From Streptomyces alboflavus (GTDB lineage: Bacteria; Actinomycetota; Actinomycetes; Streptomycetales; Streptomycetaceae), in contig NZ_JNXT01000014.1 of the NCBI RefSeq assembly GCF_000716675.1, positions 72,838 to 136,837 on the forward strand: a stretch of DNA of 64,000 nt, in the 5' to 3' direction. Shown in pieces: positions 10,459 to 20,389 of the stretch (its first letter is position 1; every line of letters starts with the position of its first letter). The notes beneath the pieces are model-generated. The model did not search any database, had not been told where the DNA came from, and saw only the letters and a list, made by a program, of their open reading frames with translations. The position numbers and the translations under genes are program-made.

Positions 10459-11490
10459 ATGACCGCTCTGACCACCGCCCACGACGAGCACGACAAGCAC
10501 GACGAGCACGACAAGGCTGTCGCGGCGCCCGTGCGCAAGGAGGGCCCCGGTACGCGACCGCGCGCACGCCGTCCGCGTGGACGGCTGCGCCGCCTCGCCC
10601 TGCCGTACTTCCTGCTGCTCCCCGCGCTCCTTCTCGAACTGCTCGTCCATCTGATCCCGATGGCCGTGGGCATCTTCATGAGCTTCAAGGAGCTCACGCA
10701 GTTCTACATCCGCGACTGGGGCGCCGCGCCCTGGGCCGGGCTCGACAACTACTCCCTGTCGGTCGACTTCGACGCGCCCGTCGGCGAGGCGCTGCTGCAC
10801 TCGTTCTTCGTCACCTGCGCGTTCACCGTGGTGTCGGTGGGCCTGTGCTGGCTGATCGGCACGGCCGCCGCGCTGTTCCTCCAGGACCACTTCCGGGGCC
10901 GGGGCCTGCTGCGCGCCCTGTTCCTCACGCCGTACGCGCTGCCCGTGTACGCGGCCGTGATCACCTGGGCGTTCATGTTCCAGCGCGACAACGGCCTGGT
11001 GAACCACGTCCTGCACGACCAGCTCGGGATCACCGACGGCCGGCCCTTCTGGCTGATCGGCGACAACAGCTTCTTCGCGCTCGCCACCGTGTCGGTGTGG
11101 AAGCACTGGCCGTTCGTGTTCCTCATCGTCACGGCCGGGCTGCAGAACATTCCCAAGGAGCTGTACGAGGCGGCCGCCATCGACGGCGCCGGGATGTGGC
11201 AGCAGATCCGCCGCATCACGCTGCCCTCGCTGCGGCCGGTCAACCAGGTCCTGGTCCTGGTGCTCTTCCTGTGGACCTTCAACGACTTCAACACGCCGTA
11301 TCTGCTGTTCGGCGATGCGGCGCCGGAGTCGGCGGACCTCATCTCGATCCACATCTACCAGTCGTCGTTCGTCACCTGGAACTTCGGCACGGGCGCCGCG
11401 ATGTCGGTCCTGCTGCTGCTCTTCCTGCTCGTGGTGACGGCCGCGTACCTGCTCCTCACCTCCCGTGGAAGGAGGGCCGTTGATGGCTAG
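10459..11490 (+). CDS. Sugar ABC transporter permease, MalF type
   Basis: 343 residues with about six membrane segments and the EAA loop EAAAIDGAGMWQQIRRITLP, which contacts the ATPase. It starts 8 bases after the binding protein and overlaps the next permease by 8 bases, so it is in the same operon. The N-terminus has an odd charged repeat (DEHDKHDEHDK, residues 9-19) encoded by a short direct repeat, probably a disordered cytoplasmic tail. Confidence 0.93.
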   Translation: MTALTTAHDEHDKHDEHDKAVAAPVRKEGPGTRPRARRPRGRLRRLALPYFLLLPALLLELLVHLIPMAVGIFMSFKELTQFYIRDWGAAPWAGLDNYSLSVDFDAPVGEALLHSFFVTCAFTVVSVGLCWLIGTAAALFLQDHFRGRGLLRALFLTPYALPVYAAVITWAFMFQRDNGLVNHVLHDQLGITDGRPFWLIGDNSFFALATVSVWKHWPFVFLIVTAGLQNIPKELYEAAAIDGAGMWQQIRRITLPSLRPVNQVLVLVLFLWTFNDFNTPYLLFGDAAPESADLISIHIYQSSFVTWNFGTGAAMSVLLLLFLLVVTAAYLLLTSRGRRAVDG

Positions 11491-12379
11491 CGCGACCAAG
11501 GCCCCGCCGGTGCCCGCCACCGCGCGACGGCGCTCGCCGATGGCGCCGCCCCGCTCGTTCCTGTGGCTGCGCCGCGTCTTCCTCACGCTGCTCGCCGGGT
11601 TCGTCCTGGTCCCGGTGTACGTCATGGTGTCCAGCTCCCTGAAGCCGCTCCAGGACGTCGCGGGGAGCTTCCGCTGGCTACCGTCCACCGTGACGTTCCG
11701 CCCGTACGCCGACATCTGGACGACGGTGCCGCTCGCGGACTACTTCATGAACTCGCTGATCGTGGCGGGCGCGGCCACGGTGTGCTCGGTCGTCGTCGCG
11801 GTGTTCGCGGCGTACGCGGTGAGCCGCCACCGCTTCCGCGGCAAGCGCGTGTTCACCGTGACCGTGCTGTCCACGCAGATGTTCCCGGGCATCCTCTTCC
11901 TGCTGCCGCTGTTCCTCATCTACGTCAACGTGGGCAACGCGACGGGCATCGCGCTGTTCGGCTCCCGCGCGGGGCTCATCCTCACCTATCTCACGTTCTC
12001 GCTGCCGTTCTCCATCTGGATGCTGATCGGCTACTTCGACTCGGTGCCCAAGGAGCTGGACGAGGCGGCGCTCGTCGACGGGTGCGGTCCGCTGGGCGCG
12101 CTGTTCCGGGTCGTCGTCCCGGCCGCGGTCCCCGGGATCGTGGCCGTCGCCGTCTACGCGTTCATGACCGCGTGGGGCGAGGTCCTCTTCGCCTCGGTGA
12201 TGACCAACGACACCACCCGCACCCTCGCCGTGGGCCTCCAGGGCTACTCCACGCAGAACGACGTGTACTGGAACCAGGTCATGGCCGCCTCGCTGGTCGT
12301 CAGCGTGCCGGTGGTCGCCGGATTCCTGCTGCTCCAGCGCTACCTCGTCGCCGGGCTCACCGCCGGAGCCGTCAAGTGA
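11483..12379 (+). CDS. Sugar ABC transporter permease, MalG type
   Basis: 298 residues with six predicted membrane segments and the EAA motif [29 protein letters not shown] at 11471-11476 supports ATG 11483, inside the end of the MalF-type gene (translational coupling). It forms the membrane channel with the preceding permease. The GH1 gene follows 50 bases later. Confidence 0.93.
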   Translation: MASATKAPPVPATARRRSPMAPPRSFLWLRRVFLTLLAGFVLVPVYVMVSSSLKPLQDVAGSFRWLPSTVTFRPYADIWTTVPLADYFMNSLIVAGAATVCSVVVAVFAAYAVSRHRFRGKRVFTVTVLSTQMFPGILFLLPLFLIYVNVGNATGIALFGSRAGLILTYLTFSLPFSIWMLIGYFDSVPKELDEAALVDGCGPLGALFRVVVPAAVPGIVAVAVYAFMTAWGEVLFASVMTNDTTRTLAVGLQGYSTQNDVYWNQVMAASLVVSVPVVAGFLLLQRYLVAGLTAGAVK

Positions 12380-12429
12380 CCGCTTCCGCGCCCGTCCCGC
12401 CCCGCACTCCCCCTGCCGAAAGGACCTCC

Positions 12430-13794
12430 GTGACCGACGCCTCCGACCTCGCCGCGCTCCCCCACCCCTTCACCTGGGGGGTCGCCACGTCGGCGTACCA
12501 GATCGAGGGGGCCGCCGCGGAAGACGGCCGCTCCCCGTCCATCTGGGACACCTTCTCCCGCACCCCCGGCAAGGTCGCGGGCGGCGACACCGGCGACGTG
12601 GCCTGCGACCACTACCACCGCTGGCCCGAGGACATCGCCCTGATGCGGGAACTCGGCGTCGACTCCTACCGCTTCTCCGTGGCCTGGCCGCGCGTCGTGC
12701 CGGGCGGCGACGGGCCGGTCAACGCGGCCGGGCTCGCCTTCTACGACCGGCTCGTCGACGCCCTCCTCGAAGCGGGCATCACGCCGAACGCCACCCTCTA
12801 CCACTGGGACCTGCCGCAGGCCCTCCAGGACCGCGGCGGCTGGCCCGCGCGCGACACCGCCGGACACTTCGCCGCGTACGCCGCCGTGGTCGCCGAGCGC
12901 CTAGGCGACCGCGTGCCGCAGTGGGCGACGCTCAACGAACCGCTCTGCTCGGCCTGGATCGGCCATCTGGAGGGCCGCATGGCCCCCGGACTCACCGACA
13001 TCAGCGCCGCCGTGCACGCCTCGTACCACCTGCTGCTCGGCCACGGCCTCGCCACCCAGGCCATCCGCGCCGCCGCACCCGAGGCCGAGGTCGGCATCGT
13101 CAACAACCTCTCCCCCGTCGAGCCCGCCACGTCCCGCCCCGAGGACGTCGCCGCGGCCCGGCGCGTCGACGGCCACACCAACCGCTGGTGGCTCGACCCG
13201 CTGCACGGCCGGGGCTTCCCCGCGGACATGCGGGAGGTGTACGGCGTCGAACTCCCGGAACAGCAGGGCGACCTGGACGTCATCGCGCGGCCCCTGGACT
13301 GGCTGGGCCTCAACTACTACTTCCCGGCCCACGTCACCGACGACCCCGCGGGCCCGCCCCCGCACGCCCACCAGATCCACCGCCCCGGCCGGCGCCACAC
13401 CGGCATGGACTGGGAGATCGACGCGAACGGCCTGGAGACCCTGCTCCTGCGCCTCACCGAGGACTACGGCGCGCGCAAGCTGTACGTCACCGAGAACGGC
13501 TCGTCCTACCCGGACGTGGTCCGCGCCGACGGCTCCGTCGACGACCCCGAGCGCGCCCGGTACCTCCGCGAACACCTCGCGGCCTGCGCCCGCGCCGCCC
13601 ACCGGGGCGCGCCCCTCGCCGGGTACTACGCCTGGTCCCTCCTGGACAACTTCGAGTGGGCGTACGGCTACGACAAGCGCTTCGGCCTCGTCCACGTGGA
13701 CTACGCGACGCAGCGGCGGACGGTGAAGGGCAGCGGGCGCCTGTACGCGGACCTGATCCGGCGGCACCGGCTGCGGGCGCGGCGGGCGGCCTGA
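12430..13794 (+). CDS. Family GH1 beta-glucosidase
   Basis: 454 residues, the full GH1 length. The opening [15 protein letters not shown] is typical. The acid/base is E170 in TLNEP and the nucleophile is E355 in VTENGSSY. It lacks a signal peptide, so it should hydrolyse imported beta-glucosides in the cytosol, matching the importer upstream. GTG 12430 is chosen because GAAAGGA lies 6 bases before it; GTG 12376, which overlaps the permease stop, is in frame but would add a Pro-rich tail. It ends 3 bases before the convergent GntR gene. Confidence 0.93.
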   Translation: MTDASDLAALPHPFTWGVATSAYQIEGAAAEDGRSPSIWDTFSRTPGKVAGGDTGDVACDHYHRWPEDIALMRELGVDSYRFSVAWPRVVPGGDGPVNAAGLAFYDRLVDALLEAGITPNATLYHWDLPQALQDRGGWPARDTAGHFAAYAAVVAERLGDRVPQWATLNEPLCSAWIGHLEGRMAPGLTDISAAVHASYHLLLGHGLATQAIRAAAPEAEVGIVNNLSPVEPATSRPEDVAAARRVDGHTNRWWLDPLHGRGFPADMREVYGVELPEQQGDLDVIARPLDWLGLNYYFPAHVTDDPAGPPPHAHQIHRPGRRHTGMDWEIDANGLETLLLRLTEDYGARKLYVTENGSSYPDVVRADGSVDDPERARYLREHLAACARAAHRGAPLAGYYAWSLLDNFEWAYGYDKRFGLVHVDYATQRRTVKGSGRLYADLIRRHRLRARRAA

Positions 13795-13797
13795 GAC

Positions 13798-14493
13798 TCA
13801 GGAAGGCCCGGGGCGGGCCGCGTCGGTGAGGGCGGTCGCGGTCTGGGTGAGGTGCTGCGCCAGGACCTCGGCCGCCGTGTCGGCGTCGCGGGCCAGGGCC
13901 GCTTCTTCGAGGCGGCGGTGTTCACCGAAGCCGTCCCGGTCGGGGTCGCGCAGGGCCGACCAGCGGCGGGCCAGCTCGCTCGCGGTCCACATGCGGTCGA
14001 AGGTCTCCAGGAGGACGCGGTTGCCGCAGCCTTCGAGCAGGGTGCGGTGGAAGACGCGGTGGGCCTCGGACCAGGCGCTGCTGTAGTGCTCGCCCTCGCC
14101 CGGTTCGTACGCCGGGGTGCGGGCGAGGCGGTGGTGGGCGGCCCGTACGCGGGCCTCCCAGTCGACGTCGCCGCGCTCGATGGACATGCGCAGGACGACG
14201 GGTTCGACGGTCCTGCGGGCCTCGGCGATCTCCTGCCAGCGGTGGTCGGAGAAGGCCGGGACGGCGAAGCCGCGGTTGTGCAGGCGGTCGGCGAGGCCTT
14301 CGCCGACAAGGCGCACGAGCGCTTCGCGCACGACGGCCAGGCTCACGCCCTGGTCCTTGGCCAGGTCCTGCGGTTTGAGGGCGTCGCCCGGGGCGAAGTC
14401 CCCGCGCATGATCGCGTCCCGCAGGTGTGCGTGGACCTGCTCGGAGAGCATCTGCTTCCCGGGCGGGGGTGAGGTGGGGGCCGTCTGCGTCAT
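13798..14493 (-). CDS. GntR-family regulator with FCD domain
   Basis: 231 residues. Winged helix at 14-75 (LSEQVHAHLRDAIMRGDFAPG...DLAKDQGVSLAVVREAL), then an all-helical FCD ligand domain. FCD-type regulators usually sense carboxylic acids or sugar acids and release DNA. The promoter-side palindrome at 14519-14530 is the probable site, controlling this gene and the divergent YbhB-type gene. Confidence 0.9.
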   Translation of the reverse strand: MTQTAPTSPPPGKQMLSEQVHAHLRDAIMRGDFAPGDALKPQDLAKDQGVSLAVVREALVRLVGEGLADRLHNRGFAVPAFSDHRWQEIAEARRTVEPVVLRMSIERGDVDWEARVRAAHHRLARTPAYEPGEGEHYSSAWSEAHRVFHRTLLEGCGNRVLLETFDRMWTASELARRWSALRDPDRDGFGEHRRLEEAALARDADTAAEVLAQHLTQTATALTDAARPGPS

Positions 14494-14518
14494 GCCGTCA
14501 GCATAGACGATCCCTTCA

Positions 14519-14530
14519 ATAATCGATTAT
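14519..14530. promoter_or_regulatory. Candidate GntR operator
   Basis: ATAATCGATTAT is a perfect 12-bp palindrome in otherwise GC-rich DNA, 26 bases before the GntR start and 117 bases before the YbhB-type gene. Confidence 0.55.
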
Positions 14531-14646
14531 CGGTGCTATGGTCGATTCATCGGCGGCGAGAAGCGGCGGCGCGTCGGCACGACGCCGCGTGCCCTCCGCC
14601 TGCCACCTCGTCGCCATCCCCAGCACGGCTTGAAAGGAACGACGCG

Positions 14647-15180
14647 ATGAACGCCAACAACCCGTTCGCCCGCCTCCCCGAGGCGGCCACCTTCACCGTC
14701 ACCAGCGCCGACGTCACCGACGGCGCCGCCTGGTCGCCCGCGCAGCTCTCCGCCGGTGTCCCCGGCGGCAAGGACGTCTCCCCACAGCTGTCGTGGAGCG
14801 GCGCCCCGGAGGGTACGAAGAGCTACGCGGTCACGGTCTACGACCCCGACGCCCCCACCGGGTCCGGCTTCTGGCACTGGGCGGTCGCCGACATCCCCGC
14901 CACCGTCACCGAGCTGCCGGCGGGCGCGGGCGACGACACCGGCTCGGGCCTGCCGGAGGGCGCCTTCCAGCTGCCCAACGACGCCCGCCTGGCCCGCTAC
15001 ATCGGCGCCGCCCCGCCCGCCGGGCACGGCCCGCACCGCTACTTCGTCGTGGTGCACGCCCTCGGCGTCGAGTCCATCGGCGTCCCGGCGGAGGCCACCC
15101 CGGCCTTCCTCGGGTTCACCATCGCCGGCCACATACTCGGCCGCGCGGTCCTGACCGCCACCGCCGAGACGTCCGCCTGA
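14647..15180 (+). CDS. YbhB/YbcL-family (PEBP-like) protein
   Basis: 177 residues of the phosphatidylethanolamine-binding / Raf-kinase-inhibitor-like family. Visible motifs are the ligand-pocket YDPDAPTGSGFWHW (~76-89) and the GPHRYFVVVHAL strand near 135. The biochemical role of bacterial members is poorly defined. GAAAGGAACGAC precedes the ATG. The DtxR-type gene follows after 8 bases, suggesting co-transcription, and the GntR gene upstream is the likely controller. Confidence 0.9.
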   Translation: MNANNPFARLPEAATFTVTSADVTDGAAWSPAQLSAGVPGGKDVSPQLSWSGAPEGTKSYAVTVYDPDAPTGSGFWHWAVADIPATVTELPAGAGDDTGSGLPEGAFQLPNDARLARYIGAAPPAGHGPHRYFVVVHALGVESIGVPAEATPAFLGFTIAGHILGRAVLTATAETSA

Positions 15181-15188
15181 CGCACGGC

Positions 15189-15881
15189 ATGACCCGACTC
15201 ATCGACGCCACGGAGATGTACCTCCGCACCGTCCTGGAGCTGGAGGAGGAAGGTGTGGCCCCGCTGCGGGCCCGCATCGCCGAGCGGCTCGACCAGAGCG
15301 GCCCCACGGTCAGCCAGACCGTGGCCCGCATGGCACGCGACGGGCTGCTGCGTGTGGCCGCCGACCGGCGCCTCGACCTGACGGAGGAGGGGCGGCGCGT
15401 CGCCACACGCGTGATGCGCAAGCACCGGCTCGCGGAGTGCCTGCTCGTCGAGGTGATCGGGCTCGACTGGGAGCAGGCCCACACCGAGGCCTGCCGCTGG
15501 GAGCACGTGATGAGCGAGGCCGTGGAACGCCGCGTCGTGCGGCTGCTGCGGCACCCGACCCAGTCGCCCTACGGCAACCCGATCCCCGGCCTTGAGGAGC
15601 TGGGCGAGGGGGGCGCCCCACGGCCGGCCACCGACGCCGGCATGGTCAGCCTCAGCGACCTCGCCCCCGGTCCTGACGGCGCGCGTGCCGTCGTCCGGCG
15701 CATCAGGGAACGCGTCCAGACCGACCCGCAGTTGATGGACACCCTGTGGCGTGCGGGGGTGCGGCCCGGCGCGGTCGTGAGCGTGACCTCGGCACCCGGC
15801 GGCGTGCTGGTCGGCAGCGGCGGGGCGACCGCCGAACTCCCCGCGCGCACTGCCGCGCACGTCTTCGTGACGGAGCACTGA
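15189..15881 (+). CDS. DtxR/IdeR-family iron-dependent regulator
   Basis: 230 residues, three domains: winged helix (SGPTVSQTVARMARDGLL), metal-binding dimerisation domain and a C-terminal SH3-like domain. All expected metal ligands are visible: M10, H79 and E83 in HRLAE, H98, C102, E105 and H106 in AHTEACRWEH. It should bind iron-box DNA when loaded with Fe(II). A matching iron box is present elsewhere in this window at 61696-61714. Whether it is the main iron regulator of the cell (DmdR1-like) or a paralogue cannot be decided here. Confidence 0.92.
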   Translation: MTRLIDATEMYLRTVLELEEEGVAPLRARIAERLDQSGPTVSQTVARMARDGLLRVAADRRLDLTEEGRRVATRVMRKHRLAECLLVEVIGLDWEQAHTEACRWEHVMSEAVERRVVRLLRHPTQSPYGNPIPGLEELGEGGAPRPATDAGMVSLSDLAPGPDGARAVVRRIRERVQTDPQLMDTLWRAGVRPGAVVSVTSAPGGVLVGSGGATAELPARTAAHVFVTEH

Positions 15882-15912
15882 GCCCGGCGGGGCACCGCCG
15901 CGGACGCACACC

Positions 15913-15952
15913 GGGATGGCTCCCGACCACCGTGGTGGTCGGGGGCCATCCC
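15913..15952. terminator. Bidirectional terminator hairpin
   Basis: A near-perfect 19-bp inverted repeat, GGGATGGC at 15913-15920 through its partner GCCATCCC at 15945-15952, between the convergent DtxR and MurJ genes. Confidence 0.75.
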
Positions 15953-15983
15953 TGTCCCTGGCCGAAGGCTGTCCGTCTCCGGC

Positions 15984-17612
15984 TCAGCGCAGGACGCGCA
16001 GCCGAAGCTCACCGACCCTCAGCAGCCGCGCGAGCAGCACGTATCCGGCGATCAGGGCGGCGGCACCCGCCGCGAGCGCGAGGGCCGTCGTCGCCGTGTT
16101 CGCGGCGCCCGCCCGGTCTGCGCAGGCACGGGCCACCAGCCAGGCGAGGGCCCCGGCGGGGGCGGCGGCCAGGGTGAGCTTGCCGTACGTGCGCACCAGG
16201 CGTTTGCCGTCCATGCGGCCGTCGAGACGCCTGCGCAGCAGGCGCGCGGTGAGCAGCAGACCCGCGGCGTACGACAGCGTGTACGCGGCGGCCATGCCGA
16301 CGACCGCCCAGCGTGCGGGCAGGAGCTGATAACAGGCGGCGGCCAGGGCGATGTTCACGGAGGCGATCCAGGCCACCGTCCAGAACGGCGTGCGGGTGTC
16401 CTCGTACGCGTAGAAGCCGCGCAGCAGCAGGTACTGGGCGGAGAACGGGATCAGGCCGAGGCCGAAGGCCTGGAGCATCTGGCCGAGCGGGCGTGTGGCC
16501 GCCGCGTCGGCGGCTCCGTGGCCGAACAGCAGCGCCGCCGTCTGCGGGCCGAGCGCCAGGAAGAAGAATCCGGCGGGCACGATCACGACTCCGGTCAGGC
16601 GCAGCGCGCGGGACAGTTCGCCGCGCAGGTCGTCGGTGCGGCCCTGCGCCGCGGCCTTGCTGAGCCGGGGCAGGAGCGCGGTGACCAGCGAGACCGTGAC
16701 GATGGACTGCGGCAGGAGCCAGATGGTCTGTGCGTACGTGTACGCCGTGTACCCGGCTCCCGCGTGCGGAAGGCGCTGGTCGGTGGCGTTGGCGTAGTTC
16801 GAGACGACGGTCAGGGCGACCTGGTTGACGAGCACGAACAGCAGGGTCCAGCGGGCGGCCCGGGCGCTCTTGCGCAGGCCCGTGCCGCGCCAGTCGAAGC
16901 GCGGCCGGAAGCGGAACCCCGCCTCGCGCACGTACGGCACGAGCGCGAGGGCCTGCAGCGCGATGCCGCAGGTGGTGCCGACACCGAGGAGCCTGACCTG
17001 CTCGGCGGTGATGTCGCCGACGCTGTCCGGCGTCGCCATCAGCCCCAGGTAGGCGCCGAACATGGCGATCAGGACGACGTTGTTGAGGACGGGCGTCCAC
17101 ATCATCGCGCCGAACTTCTCGCGGGCGTTGAGGACTTGGCCGAGCATGCCGAACATGCCGTAGAAGAAGATCTGCGGCAGCAGGAAGCGGGCGAAGACGA
17201 CGGTGAGTTCGAACGCCTCGTGGTTCTCCGCCGTGTCCCGCATGTACAGGCCGACGATCTCCGGCGCCGCCCACACGGCGAGCGCCGTGCCCGCCGCGAG
17301 GACGCACAGCACCAGGGTGACCAGGCGCTGTTCGTAGGCCCGGCCGCCGTCGGCCTGGGTGGCGCGGGCCCGGACGAGCTGCGGCACGAGCACGGCGTTG
17401 AGCGCGCCGCCGATCAGCAGGGTGTACAGGCCGGTGGGCACGGTGTTCGCGGTGTTGTACGTACTGGCGAGCAGGCCCGTGCCGAGTGCCGCCGCCTGGA
17501 GGACCTGCCGGATGAGGCCGGTCGCCCGCGAGACGACGGTCCCGGCTGCCATGAGCAGCGAGGACCGCGCGAGGCTGCCCTCTTTCGCACTGTTCTTCTT
17601 GTGTTTCGCGAT
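15984..17612 (-). CDS. murJ: MurJ-type lipid II flippase, apparent AUC start
   Basis: Polytopic membrane protein of the MurJ/MviN family (about 14 membrane segments), which flips lipid II for cell-wall synthesis. It is the shorter form without a large N-terminal extension. The first ATG is at 17552 (522 residues), but no ribosome-binding site precedes it. The sequence just upstream in frame (AKHKKNSAKEGSLARSSLL) is protein-like and fits the N-terminus I recall for this family. GGGGAGGGG lies 6 bases before an ATC codon at 17612-17610, and an in-frame TAG lies just above, with no ATG, GTG or TTG between. I therefore place the start at the ATC (542 residues), which is unusual and could also be a point mutation or sequencing error. 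Confidence 0.8.
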   Translation of the reverse strand: MAKHKKNSAKEGSLARSSLLMAAGTVVSRATGLIRQVLQAAALGTGLLASTYNTANTVPTGLYTLLIGGALNAVLVPQLVRARATQADGGRAYEQRLVTLVLCVLAAGTALAVWAAPEIVGLYMRDTAENHEAFELTVVFARFLLPQIFFYGMFGMLGQVLNAREKFGAMMWTPVLNNVVLIAMFGAYLGLMATPDSVGDITAEQVRLLGVGTTCGIALQALALVPYVREAGFRFRPRFDWRGTGLRKSARAARWTLLFVLVNQVALTVVSNYANATDQRLPHAGAGYTAYTYAQTIWLLPQSIVTVSLVTALLPRLSKAAAQGRTDDLRGELSRALRLTGVVIVPAGFFFLALGPQTAALLFGHGAADAAATRPLGQMLQAFGLGLIPFSAQYLLLRGFYAYEDTRTPFWTVAWIASVNIALAAACYQLLPARWAVVGMAAAYTLSYAAGLLLTARLLRRRLDGRMDGKRLVRTYGKLTLAAAPAGALAWLVARACADRAGAANTATTALALAAGAAALIAGYVLLARLLRVGELRLRVLR

Positions 17613-17681
17613 GGTGTTCCCCTCCCCGATCCCGCCACCCTAGGCGGTGAAGATCAAGTACGGGCAAAGGGCGCATCGCCC

Positions 17682-18869
17682 TCAAGGGCTGCTGAGACGG
17701 ACGGTGTCGCCCCCTTTCCCACCCCCGATCACGGTGATCCGCGCCCCGGCGTCGGGGTCGGTGAAGGTCTGGCCGGGGGTGTGGGCGGCCAGGTCCAGTG
17801 GTGTGCAGCCGGGCGGCGGGGTGGTGGCGGGTGCGGCGTTCATGACGCGGACGGGGCCCTCGCCGGTCGGGGTGGCGGAGTCGACCTTGTAGATGAGGAC
17901 ACCGGTGGAGCAGGCGTTCCGGTCGTGGCCCTCGGCGCGACGGGACTCGGCGACGTACGCCGTCGTCTCGCCGGTGCGCAGGACGGCGATCTGCGTGCCT
18001 CCCCCGCGCTCCACAGGGGTCAGGCGCACCGTGCGCCGCCCGGCTCCGGGCAGGCAGGCCACCTGCCGGTCGCGGATCCAGCCGAGCTTCCAGGAGTGCC
18101 AGCCGAGGTACTGCGGCGCGCGTCCCGCGATGTCGCCCATGACGTCCCAGCCGCCGGTGTACCGGTGGGTGTCGCCCGTGAACGCGTAGAGGTCGGGCAG
18201 GCCGAAGGTGTGCCCGGTCTCGTGGGCGGCGACCTTGTGCCCCCAGCGCCACAGGTCCTGGCCGAAGGTGACGCCCCACTTGACGCGCCTGCCGTCGGCG
18301 CTGACACCGGACGTGTCCGGGTCGAAGAGGTAGGTCGGCGAGAAGGTGATGGCGGCGGCCGCGCGGGTGGGGACGACATAGACCATGTCGTAGCGGGAGA
18401 AGTCCGCGTGCGGGTCGGCGGCGGCGACGGCGTCGCGTACGTACTTCTCGTGCGCCTCGAAGGTCAGACCGCGCTCGAACCCGTACGAGGTGGAGTCCGC
18501 GGGCATCCGGATCCAGCGGTGCAGCGAGGTGAGGGCGAGCCGGGAGCGGCCGTGGCTGGCCTGCTTCAACCATCGTGCGGCAGGCGCGAGTTGAGCGGCG
18601 TAGGCGCGCGTCGAGTCAGTGGCGGGCGCGTCGGGGAAGTCGACGAACAGGGTCAGGACCTTGCGGGTGCCGGTGGCGCGCTGGAACTGCCGGGTGTCGG
18701 TGTCGTGGCCCTCGTCCGTCCAGCCGGTGCGGCCGGGCAGGGCGCAGTCGGCGGCGGGGGCGGCGGGCCGGTGCGGGGTGGCCGCTTCGGCGGCGGTGGG
18801 GGCGGCGAGGCAGGCGACGAGGGCGAACGCGGCGGTCAGCGGCAGCGGGCGGAGGGGCTGTGCGGGCAT
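17682..18869 (-). CDS. Secreted M6-type metalloprotease
   Basis: 395 residues. A signal peptide at 1-30 ends near AEAA. The zinc motif HETGH is at 216-220, followed by FGLPDLY and the downstream WDVMG typical of M6 (immune inhibitor A-like) proteases. It should act outside the cell on proteins. It lies downstream of, and on the same strand as, the prolyl aminopeptidase and hydroxyproline genes, so it may supply their peptides; the 105-base gap leaves shared transcription open. Confidence 0.85.
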   Translation of the reverse strand: MPAQPLRPLPLTAAFALVACLAAPTAAEAATPHRPAAPAADCALPGRTGWTDEGHDTDTRQFQRATGTRKVLTLFVDFPDAPATDSTRAYAAQLAPAARWLKQASHGRSRLALTSLHRWIRMPADSTSYGFERGLTFEAHEKYVRDAVAAADPHADFSRYDMVYVVPTRAAAAITFSPTYLFDPDTSGVSADGRRVKWGVTFGQDLWRWGHKVAAHETGHTFGLPDLYAFTGDTHRYTGGWDVMGDIAGRAPQYLGWHSWKLGWIRDRQVACLPGAGRRTVRLTPVERGGGTQIAVLRTGETTAYVAESRRAEGHDRNACSTGVLIYKVDSATPTGEGPVRVMNAAPATTPPPGCTPLDLAAHTPGQTFTDPDAGARITVIGGGKGGDTVRLSSP

Positions 18870-18974
18870 GGCTCTCCCGAGGGTGCGGAACGGCCCGAGG
18901 GCGGAAGGGGACGGCGTGCGTGGGGGGGGGCGGCACGTACGGGGGGTGGGGCGGAGCGTGCCGAACGGGCGGAG

Positions 18975-20240
18975 CTAGGCGCGGCCTGCGGCCATCGCCG
19001 TCAGGCGTTCGAGGACGCGGCCACCGGAGGCGGTCACGCCGTCGTGCTCCCACTCGTTGGTGACCCAGACGCGGGCGGCGCCGACCTGGCACGCGGTGCG
19101 CAAGGAGAGTCCGGCGTCCACGTACATGTCGTCGTGGTAGACGATCGCGGCGAGGGGGACCTGGTTGGCCGCGAGGCGGTCGAGGTCGTACAGCGGGGGC
19201 CAGTCGGCGCGGTCGGCAAGGAGGTCGGCGGCGGCCGCGAAGGGGCGCAGGCCCGCGATGTCGCGGAACATCCAGGGGTAGATCATCTCGCCGGTGAGCA
19301 GGAGCGGGTCGGCGTCCTCGGTGAACTCGGCGAAGTCCGCGAGGGCGCGGGACGCGGCCCATCCGGTGGGGCCCGCGCCCTGGCCGTACAGGGTCTCCTG
19401 CATGACGGCGAACAGGGGGTTGTCGGTGAAGCCGGTCACGGCCATCACCGCACGCAGGAACGTGTCGCTCAACTCCCCGTCGTCGTCGAGGGAATCCTCG
19501 AGCAGCCAGTGGATCCTCTCGTAACCGTCGCCCATGCCCAGGGCGAGCCCGAGCGTGCGCAGTCGGCGGACGGTGAGGCGGTCGCCGTCGGGCAGGCGGA
19601 CGTCCTTGACCGCCAGGAGGTCCGCGATCCGGCGCAGGCGGGTGGCGTCCTGCGGATAGCGGGCATAGAGGCCGTGGACGCGGTCGCGCACGCGCGGGTA
19701 GGTGCGGGCGTAGACGTCGTCGGCGGTGCCGGTGAGCCCGGGCAGGCCCCCGGTGACGTAGCAGGCCTTCAGACCCTCGGGCGCACGGGACAGATAGGTG
19801 AGGGTGATGAAGCCGCCGTAGCTCTGCCCGAGGGTCTCCCAGGGTTCGTCCTCGCAGAGTTGACGACGTATCAGCTCGGCGTCGGCGACGATCGCGTCGG
19901 CCCGGAAGCACCCGAGGTACGCGGCGAGCCGGGCCGGGTCGGCGAAGCGGGCGGCGACCCGCGCGGTGACAGGAGTGGAGCGGCCGGTGCCACGCTGGTC
20001 GAGCAGAAGCACCCGGTGGGTCTTCAGCGCCTCGTCCAGCCACCCCGGCGAACCGGCCGAAGGACGCGGCGACTTGCCACCAGGACCACCCTGGAGATAG
20101 AGCAGCCACGGCAGCCGCTCATCCGCACGGCCCGGGTCGACGACCTCGCGGGCGAAGACCTGAAGGGTCTCCCCGCCGGGAGCGGAGTGGTCCAGGGGGA
20201 CGGTGAAGAAGTGGTCGACGGTCGAGTAGGCGGGGTTCAT
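18975..20240 (-). CDS. Prolyl aminopeptidase (S33 alpha/beta hydrolase)
   Basis: 421 residues. The sequence has the S33 motifs LQGGPGGKSPRP (oxyanion), LLLDQRGTGRST and the nucleophile elbow GQSYGGF. Family members remove N-terminal proline, and some hydroxyproline, from peptides in the cytosol. ATG 20240 is chosen because AGGAGAAGG precedes it; the open frame to 20393 adds only a Pro-rich tail. It follows the aldehyde dehydrogenase gene by 149 bases on the same strand and fits the hydroxyproline-peptide theme of the island. Confidence 0.88.
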   Translation of the reverse strand: MNPAYSTVDHFFTVPLDHSAPGGETLQVFAREVVDPGRADERLPWLLYLQGGPGGKSPRPSAGSPGWLDEALKTHRVLLLDQRGTGRSTPVTARVAARFADPARLAAYLGCFRADAIVADAELIRRQLCEDEPWETLGQSYGGFITLTYLSRAPEGLKACYVTGGLPGLTGTADDVYARTYPRVRDRVHGLYARYPQDATRLRRIADLLAVKDVRLPDGDRLTVRRLRTLGLALGMGDGYERIHWLLEDSLDDDGELSDTFLRAVMAVTGFTDNPLFAVMQETLYGQGAGPTGWAASRALADFAEFTEDADPLLLTGEMIYPWMFRDIAGLRPFAAAADLLADRADWPPLYDLDRLAANQVPLAAIVYHDDMYVDAGLSLRTACQVGAARVWVTNEWEHDGVTASGGRVLERLTAMAAGRA

Positions 20241-20389
20241 GGACCTTCTCCTGGAGGGGACGGCGCTGGGCGCCGTCGGGGACGCGGGGGCCGAGGGGAC
20301 GACACCGGGACCGGGCCCCGTATGGGGCGCGGGGAACTGCGCGACCAGCCCCCACCGGACCCGCAGGAGACACACCACGGACCGCGGCG

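Noticed and set aside
9931..11715. Minus-strand 594-codon frame over the sugar importer
   Set aside because: Antisense shadow; the plus strand has clear permease and binding-protein motifs.
12376..12429. GTG at 12376 as GH1 start, overlapping the permease stop
   Set aside because: Adds a Pro-rich tail; GTG 12430 has GAAAGGA at proper spacing.
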